Positions 13,276 through 18,604 of a stretch of 18,604 nt of DNA are shown here, one piece after another. Position numbers and translations under genes: made by a program. The stretch covers positions 1 to 18,604 of the forward strand of contig DKXQ01000181.1 of the NCBI GenBank assembly GCA_002493085.1, read 5' to 3'. This DNA is from Lachnoclostridium sp. UBA7122. GTDB lineage: Bacteria; Bacillota; Clostridia; Lachnospirales; Lachnospiraceae. A model generated the notes under the pieces. It searched no databases. It was not told where the DNA came from and worked only from the letters and a program-made list of their open reading frames with translations. Every line of letters starts with the position of its first letter. The first letter of the stretch is position 1.

Positions 13276-15522
13276 TTAACCTAATTTCCAGATATCTTCA
13301 TTATACTGCGCAATCGTCCTGTCAGATGAGAAGAAACCTGCTTTTGCAATGTTTACAAGCATTTTTGATGCCCATTTGTCCCTGTCCTCGTAGCCAGCAA
13401 GCATCTGCTCTTTAACTTTTATATATTCTTTAAGGTCAAGAAGCGCCATAAACCAGTCTTTAGTTACAATTTCCATATAAAGCCTTATAAGGCTCTTTTT
13501 ATTGCCAACTGCAAATAACTCCTTGCTGATAATAAAGTCAACAAGTTTTGCAATTTCCTTATCTTCGTCATATATCTTTTCAGGTGAATAATCAGAATTT
13601 TTATAATGTTCTATAACCTGTTCACTTGTTTCACCAAATATATAAATATTGTCATCACCTACAAACTCATGTATTTCAACATTAGCACCGTCATCTGTGC
13701 CAAGGGTTACAGCGCCATTTAACATAAACTTCATATTGCCTGTCCCGCTTGCTTCTTTTGATGCAAGGGAAATCTGCTCTGAGATATCAGCAGCAGGAAT
13801 AACCTTTTCTGCATATGTCACATTGTAATTTTCAAGCATGACCACATTAAGGTAAGGACTGGCATCAGGGTCATTTTTAATAATCTCTGACAGACATAGG
13901 ATAAGATGTATAATATCCTTTGCAATAGTATAAGCAGGCGCTGCCTTTGCACCAAATATAATTGTTACTGGCCTTGCTGGTTTTTTGCCTGCTTTTATCT
14001 CCATATACTTATAGATTATATAAAGTGCATTCATCTGCTGGCGCTTATATTCATGAAGACGCTTAACCTGTACATCAAATACAGAATCTATATCTATCTT
14101 AATCCCCTGGTTAGCATAAAGGTAATCTGCAAATTCTTTTTTCTTAGTCTTTTTAATTTCAAGCAGGCTGTCAAGAGTTTCTTTATCTGATGCAAACTGC
14201 AGGAGTTTTTCAAGTTCATCAGCATTTTTCTTATATCCCTCACCAATTTTTGATGTGATAAAGTTTGAAAGCTCATGATTGCAGTGAAGCAGCCACCTTC
14301 TGAATGTTATTCCATTTGTTTTATTATTAAATTTCTGTGGATAAATATCATAAAAAGGTTTAAGTTCGCTGTTTTTAAGGATGTCCGTATGAAGTGCGGC
14401 AACACCGTTTACACTAAACCCATAGTGTATATCAATATGTGCCATATGGACAAGGTTATTCTCATCAATAATTGTAAGCTTAGGGTTATTGCCATATTTT
14501 TCTTTAACTTTGACATCCAGCATCTTTATAACTGGCATAAGGTGTGGCACAACTTTCTCAAGATACCAGATTGGCCACTTTTCAAGAGCCTCAGCAAGAA
14601 TTGTGTGGTTTGTATAAGCACACATCCTTGATACTATATCTATAGCATTGTCCATGCTTATATTCTTTTTAAGAAGAAGCCTTATAAGTTCTGGAATAAC
14701 CATAGTCGGATGTGTATCGTTAATCTGTACAACTGCATAATCAGGCAGGTCATAAAGGTTGCTTCCCTTTGCAACAGCCTCATCAATAATAAGCTGTGCT
14801 GCATTGCTTACCATAAAATACTGCTGGTAAATACGCAGGAGCTGTCCATTATAATCACTGTCATCAGGATAAAGGAATAACGTAAGGTTTCTTCTTATAT
14901 CATTTTTGTCAAATGATATACTGCCTTCCTTAACCATGTTTTCATCTATTGTTTCAATATCAAACAGTTTAAGTGTATTACATTTATTATCATATCCTAT
15001 AACATCAATTTCATACATTACTGACTGTACACGCAAATCCCCAAAAATTACAGGATAGCCAGTATCAGTCCTGCGCAGCCAGCTTTTATGCCTGATCCAT
15101 GGGTTCTGCACTTCCTTTTGCAGGTTGTCCTCAAATTCCTGTTTAAAAAGACCCAGATGATAATTAAGCCCAATACCATCACCAGGAAGCCCAAGTGTAG
15201 CAATAGAATCAAGGAAACATGCTGCAAGTCTTCCAAGGCCTCCGTTGCCAAGTGATGGCTCAGGTTCAATTTCCTCTATTTCCGCCATGTTTTTGCCATG
15301 GCGTTTAAGTGCTTCTGCAACCTGGTCATATATCCCAAGGTTAATAAGGTTATTTGAAAGAAGCTTTCCAATAAGAAATTCAGCTGAAATATAGTAAATC
15401 TTTTTCTTCCCTTCTATTCTGCCGCGCTTTTGCATAATATCTTTTGTAAACTCTAAAAGTGCGTAATAAACTTCTTCATTACTTCTTTTTGATGCGATAT
15501 TTTCAATTTCGTTTTCGTACAT
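13276..15522 (-). CDS. glgP: Glycogen/maltodextrin phosphorylase
   Basis: Releases glucose 1-phosphate from alpha-1,4-glucans using phosphate and pyridoxal phosphate. 748 residues, within the short bacterial range, starting MYENEIENIASKRSNEEVYY. The ATG at 15522 follows TGGAGG by 6 nt; an upstream in-frame ATG at 15567 lacks a ribosome-binding site and falls in the promoter region. Key motifs are EPEPSLGNGGLGRLAACFLD near the N-terminus, INDTHPTMVIPEL, VKRLHEYKRQ, and GTGNMKFMLNG with the PLP lysine at about 598, then TDDGANVEI. It feeds glycolysis, which suits the neighbouring pfkA. A promoter precedes it. Confidence 0.97.
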   Translation of the reverse strand: MYENEIENIASKRSNEEVYYALLEFTKDIMQKRGRIEGKKKIYYISAEFLIGKLLSNNLINLGIYDQVAEALKRHGKNMAEIEEIEPEPSLGNGGLGRLAACFLDSIATLGLPGDGIGLNYHLGLFKQEFEDNLQKEVQNPWIRHKSWLRRTDTGYPVIFGDLRVQSVMYEIDVIGYDNKCNTLKLFDIETIDENMVKEGSISFDKNDIRRNLTLFLYPDDSDYNGQLLRIYQQYFMVSNAAQLIIDEAVAKGSNLYDLPDYAVVQINDTHPTMVIPELIRLLLKKNISMDNAIDIVSRMCAYTNHTILAEALEKWPIWYLEKVVPHLMPVIKMLDVKVKEKYGNNPKLTIIDENNLVHMAHIDIHYGFSVNGVAALHTDILKNSELKPFYDIYPQKFNNKTNGITFRRWLLHCNHELSNFITSKIGEGYKKNADELEKLLQFASDKETLDSLLEIKKTKKKEFADYLYANQGIKIDIDSVFDVQVKRLHEYKRQQMNALYIIYKYMEIKAGKKPARPVTIIFGAKAAPAYTIAKDIIHLILCLSEIIKNDPDASPYLNVVMLENYNVTYAEKVIPAADISEQISLASKEASGTGNMKFMLNGAVTLGTDDGANVEIHEFVGDDNIYIFGETSEQVIEHYKNSDYSPEKIYDEDKEIAKLVDFIISKELFAVGNKKSLIRLYMEIVTKDWFMALLDLKEYIKVKEQMLAGYEDRDKWASKMLVNIAKAGFFSSDRTIAQYNEDIWKLG

Positions 15523-15555
15523 AGCAACCTCCATTGTTAATGAAATTCTGTTACT

Positions 15556-15584
15556 ATTGTATGACATTTATTTGACAAAAGCAA
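15556..15584 (-). promoter_or_regulatory. Sigma-A type promoter of glgP
   Basis: TTGCTT (15584-15579), a 17-nt spacer and TACAAT (15561-15556). The -10 is good and the -35 moderate. The predicted start lies about 27 nt before the glgP ATG. Confidence 0.6.
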
Positions 15585-15619
15585 TCTATTTTATCAGAAT
15601 AAGAGAAAAAATTATTTGC

Positions 15620-17668
15620 CTATCTATTTTCATCACCTACAATTTTATAGTAAGTCCTTGATGTCAGCATAAAAACAATTACATATATTACAGCAAATAT
15701 TAAAACTGCTGCTATTACACACTTGCCATAAAGTGCGGAATTAACCATATTCAGCATTAGAAGCAGTCTTTTAATCATAGGAAATGCTGCTGCCACATGT
15801 ATTGTTGCCACAGCTATAGGAAACAAAAATACCATTTTTATCTGTGAACGTATGCTGGTCTTTATGTCTTTTTTGCTCATTCCCACTTTTTCCATAATTA
15901 AAAATCTTTCTTTATCTTCGTAACCTTCTGATATCTGCTTATAAAATATTATAATAACTGTTATTATAAGAAATATTGCACCCAGGAATATGCCAAGAAA
16001 GAAAAACCCGCCATACAGTGTATAAAAGCTTTCCCTGCTGCTTTCCCTTCCTTCAGACATAATTCCAGAAAAAACAGCATTTTTATTTTCACTATTAAGA
16101 GTGCTGGTGTATTGCTGCCTGGCATTATTAATAGCTGCTTCACATGATTTTTTCTCATCAGGTGTGCCATCAATATCCATATATATATTATACTGGTAGC
16201 TAAAGTTATAATTCCAGTTGATAGTTGTACTTTTTTTACTGTTTTTTGCTGCTTCATTTAATTTTTCAAGAACAGACTCATTGCTAACTACAGCGTAGTA
16301 ATATTCTTTAACCGTATGGGACAGTGCTGCCGCTTCATCACTCTTAGAATCAAAGTCTTCAAACTTTTTTACTTTTAATTTCTGTCCAAATGCGTTAAAT
16401 TCATCTCCTTTATACACAGGTGAGCCAAACAGCGCAATTTCATCTTCTAAAAGCGTACCTGCATCTATGCCATGTGTACTGGCATAATCCTCTTTTGTTA
16501 TAAATGTTATAAGCGCCATCTCTGTATAATCAAGTTTTTTATCTAGCAGTTTAAACTCTCCATCTTCCATATATCCTGCAAAAAGCAGTTCAAGATTACT
16601 GTATTCCTTTGTAATATTTCTTCCGTTATCTTTGACAGTTTTTTCAATAAGTTCTTTAAGCCTGGTTCTGTCTGCAAGTTTGTCTGAGTAGGCAGAAACC
16701 TTAATTTCTGATGTAAAACGTGTTTTTAAAATATCTTCTTCACCTATATACATACTTACAGTAGTGGAAACCATTACAAGCACCATTGTAGAAAGTATGC
16801 AGATATTCGCAAGGCCAACAGAGTTTTGTTTCATTCTGTAAATCATGCCTGATACCGCAATAAAATGTTTTTTCTTATAATAGTAATTCTTATTATTTTT
16901 AAGCATCTTTAAAATTGCAATGCTGCCTGCTGCAAAAAGGCAGTATGTTCCAATAATAACAAGCACTATTGCCACAAAAAAAAGCATAAGTGCCTGTACA
17001 GGGTTTTCTGTTGTAAGCGCAAAATAATATCCTGTTCCAATACATACAAACCCCATAATAGCCATAAATATTTTTGTCCTAGGTTCTTTTTCGCCTGTAC
17101 TGCTTCCCTTAAGAAGTCCAATAGGGTTAGAAAGCCTTACCTGCATAACATTATATACTATTGTCATTAAATATAATATTACAAATATAACTAAAGCATG
17201 GCAGACTGCTGCCCATGAAACAGTAAATTTTATACTTGTTTCAAAATTCAGGATTTTGTACAAAAACATCATAAAAAATTTATTAAATACAACACCTGTA
17301 AACAGCCCGCCTATAATGACAACTGCTGCAATCAGCATAGTTTCAGCGAAAAGTTCCCTTGCAATATGCCGTTTTTCCATGCCAAGTATATTGTAAATTC
17401 CAATATCTTTTTTTCTGCGTTTCATTATAAAACTGTTGGTATAAAATATAAAAATAAAACTGAATATTACGATAACATATGTGCCTAAATTCATAATTGT
17501 CTGTATATCACGGCTGCCTGGCATATGTTTAAGCCCGTCATTGTAATATATTGCCCTCATGCTGTAAAATAATATAACCATAAGCATCCCGGCAAGTATA
17601 TATGGAATGTAAAACTGCCTGCCATTTTTAATATTTGTCTTTACAAGTTTTACATAAAGTTTATTCAT
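15620..17668 (-). CDS. BceB-like ABC transporter permease (FtsX family)
   Basis: 682 residues from the ATG at 17668, which follows AGGAGG; a longer frame from 17731 lies inside the ATPase gene and is rejected. Ten membrane helices can be drawn at about 19-38, 62-81, 111-133, 152-172, 200-217, 227-249, 285-307, 553-577, 611-631 and 650-669. A large domain of some 245 residues lies between helices 7 and 8. This 7+3 layout with the big outside loop is that of BceB/VraG permeases, which sense and resist cell-wall-active peptides such as bacitracin together with a histidine kinase. Its start overlaps the ATPase stop by 8 nt, implying coupled translation. No kinase or regulator gene lies in the window. 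Specificity cannot be read. Confidence 0.92.
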   Translation of the reverse strand: MNKLYVKLVKTNIKNGRQFYIPYILAGMLMVILFYSMRAIYYNDGLKHMPGSRDIQTIMNLGTYVIVIFSFIFIFYTNSFIMKRRKKDIGIYNILGMEKRHIARELFAETMLIAAVVIIGGLFTGVVFNKFFMMFLYKILNFETSIKFTVSWAAVCHALVIFVILYLMTIVYNVMQVRLSNPIGLLKGSSTGEKEPRTKIFMAIMGFVCIGTGYYFALTTENPVQALMLFFVAIVLVIIGTYCLFAAGSIAILKMLKNNKNYYYKKKHFIAVSGMIYRMKQNSVGLANICILSTMVLVMVSTTVSMYIGEEDILKTRFTSEIKVSAYSDKLADRTRLKELIEKTVKDNGRNITKEYSNLELLFAGYMEDGEFKLLDKKLDYTEMALITFITKEDYASTHGIDAGTLLEDEIALFGSPVYKGDEFNAFGQKLKVKKFEDFDSKSDEAAALSHTVKEYYYAVVSNESVLEKLNEAAKNSKKSTTINWNYNFSYQYNIYMDIDGTPDEKKSCEAAINNARQQYTSTLNSENKNAVFSGIMSEGRESSRESFYTLYGGFFFLGIFLGAIFLIITVIIIFYKQISEGYEDKERFLIMEKVGMSKKDIKTSIRSQIKMVFLFPIAVATIHVAAAFPMIKRLLLMLNMVNSALYGKCVIAAVLIFAVIYVIVFMLTSRTYYKIVGDENR

Positions 17669-18428
17669 TTTTACCACCTCCTGTTGCAAGCATTGCCAGT
17701 GTATCTGAAATCTTTGTATACATTTCATCATCCTTCATATTTCCACGGTAAATCTGATGGAATACTTCACCATCCTTAATAAAAAGCACCCGTCTGGCAT
17801 TGCTTGCCATCTTCGTGCTATGTGTTACCATCAGTATTGTCTGCCCATCATCATTAATCTCCCCAAATAACTTCATAATGCCCTCTGATGCCTTAGAGTC
17901 AAGCGCTCCTGTAGGCTCATCCGCCAGAATAAGTTTTGGTTTTGTCACAAGTGCCCTTGCAACCGCAGCACGCTGCTTCTGTCCGCCTGAAACCTCATAT
18001 GGATATTTAGACAGAAGTTCTGTAATTCCAAGCTTTGCCGCTACCGGGGCAAGCCGTTTCTCCATGTCTGCATGGTGCATGCCCTGAAGTACAAGTGGCA
18101 GAAAAATATTGTCTTTTAGTGAAAAATTGTCAAGAAGGTTAAAGTCCTGAAATACAAATCCAAGGTTATCCCTGCGGAAAGCTGAGATTTCCTTTTCTTT
18201 AATTTCTGTTATATTATTTCCCTCAAGCATCACTTCGCCACTGGTAGGCTTGTCAAGAGCCGCAAGTATATTAAGGAGTGTTGTCTTTCCAGAACCCGAC
18301 TCGCCCATAATCGCAACATATTCCCCTTCTTCAACAGTAAAATTAATTTTACTAAGAGCCTGTACCTGATTACCTCCAAATCTGGTTACATATATCTTTT
18401 TAAGATTGTTTACTTCTAAAATTGCCAT
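17661..18428 (-). CDS. BceA-like ABC transporter ATP-binding protein
   Basis: 255 residues from the ATG at 18428, behind CAGGAGG; an upstream in-frame ATG at 18461 would include that site and is rejected. Walker A GESGSGKT (42-49), Q-loop Gln94, signature VSGGQKQRAAVARAL (146-160), Walker B LILADE (166-171) and switch His203 are intact, so it should be an active ATPase. The class is the MacB/LolD/BceA type that works with FtsX-fold permeases; the permease follows with an 8-nt overlap. A BceR-type operator about 95 nt upstream suggests induction by a BceRS-like two-component system encoded outside the window. Confidence 0.95.
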   Translation of the reverse strand: MAILEVNNLKKIYVTRFGGNQVQALSKINFTVEEGEYVAIMGESGSGKTTLLNILAALDKPTSGEVMLEGNNITEIKEKEISAFRRDNLGFVFQDFNLLDNFSLKDNIFLPLVLQGMHHADMEKRLAPVAAKLGITELLSKYPYEVSGGQKQRAAVARALVTKPKLILADEPTGALDSKASEGIMKLFGEINDDGQTILMVTHSTKMASNARRVLFIKDGEVFHQIYRGNMKDDEMYTKISDTLAMLATGGGKNE

Positions 18429-18522
18429 ATATAGTTCCTCCTGTTTCTTAATATTTGACAATATAAAGATATCAAAATAAGAAAATATAAGCCATAGATT
18501 TATCTTACATTTTCCTGGTTAA

Positions 18523-18540
18523 CCTTACAATTTTGTAAGG
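18523..18540. promoter_or_regulatory. BceR-type operator upstream of the ABC pair
   Basis: CCTTACAA-tt-TTGTAAGG is a perfect 8-bp inverted repeat. Its core, TTACA-N4-TGTAA, matches the consensus described for BceR-like response regulators. It lies 95 nt upstream of the ATPase start codon, a sensible place for an activator site. No strong -35/-10 pair is seen between it and the gene, which fits an activator-dependent promoter. Confidence 0.7.
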
Positions 18541-18547
18541 ATGGAAA

Positions 18548-18594
18548 CAGGTAAAGTTACACTGCCGGTATTTAAGATAATGTAACTTTACCTG
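18548..18594. repeat. 14-bp perfect inverted repeat with 19-nt spacer
   Basis: CAGGTAAAGTTACA (18548-18561) and TGTAACTTTACCTG (18581-18594) are exact reverse complements. Neither side has a T run, so it is not a standard terminator. The arms contain TTACA and TGTAA, the half-sites of the adjacent BceR-type box. It may be a second operator, or a hairpin ending an upstream gene beyond the window. Confidence 0.7.
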
Positions 18595-18604
18595 GGGAAT
18601 TATT

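Overview
The window looks like a chromosome segment of a low-GC, spore-forming Clostridia bacterium, most likely Lachnospiraceae. The reasons are strong AGGAGG ribosome-binding sites, the long Firmicutes-type ribosomal protein S12, a spore-specific YyaC gene behind a forespore-type promoter, a DUF5711-type propeller protein next to a LysM protein, and a BceAB-type ABC exporter. Almost all genes lie on the minus strand; yyaC is the only plus-strand gene. I see no rRNA, tRNA, CRISPR array or insertion sequence.

Layout from right to left, the main direction of transcription. (1) 15620-18604: a BceAB-like ABC transporter pair with overlapping genes, preceded by a site matching the BceR-family operator (TnACA-N4-TGTAA) and a separate 14-bp inverted repeat. 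(2) 11843-15522: glgP (glycogen phosphorylase), a 57-codon membrane protein, and pfkA behind its own promoter and a leader with alternative hairpins. (3) 9228-11806: dnaX, ybaB and recR follow pfkA closely and end in an intrinsic terminator embedded in the convergent yyaC gene. dnaX carries an A-AAA-AAG slippery heptamer with a -1 frame stop two codons later, which predicts a short gamma-like clamp-loader subunit. (4) 8687-9277: yyaC on the plus strand. (5) 6039-8516: a membrane LysM protein and a DUF5711-like membrane propeller protein. (6) 1367-6025: the str operon rpsL-rpsG-fusA-tuf, with a near-consensus promoter, a second promoter for tuf and a terminator after tuf. (7) 1-1248: an AT-rich gene for a C39-like papain-fold protein, probably accessory, followed by a possible partner frame that runs off the window edge.

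The core is translation machinery, glycogen breakdown and glycolysis (GlgP to PfkA), and clamp loading and recombination (DnaX, YbaB, RecR). Accessory functions are envelope sensing or peptide-antibiotic resistance, sporulation and the left-edge peptidase-like gene. No complete new system is demonstrated. The least explained items are the left-edge peptidase-like gene, the pfkA leader, the dnaX recoding site and the rpsL-rpsG intergenic RNA structure. Several gene starts were moved downstream of the longest open frame because a strong ribosome-binding site points to the internal start.
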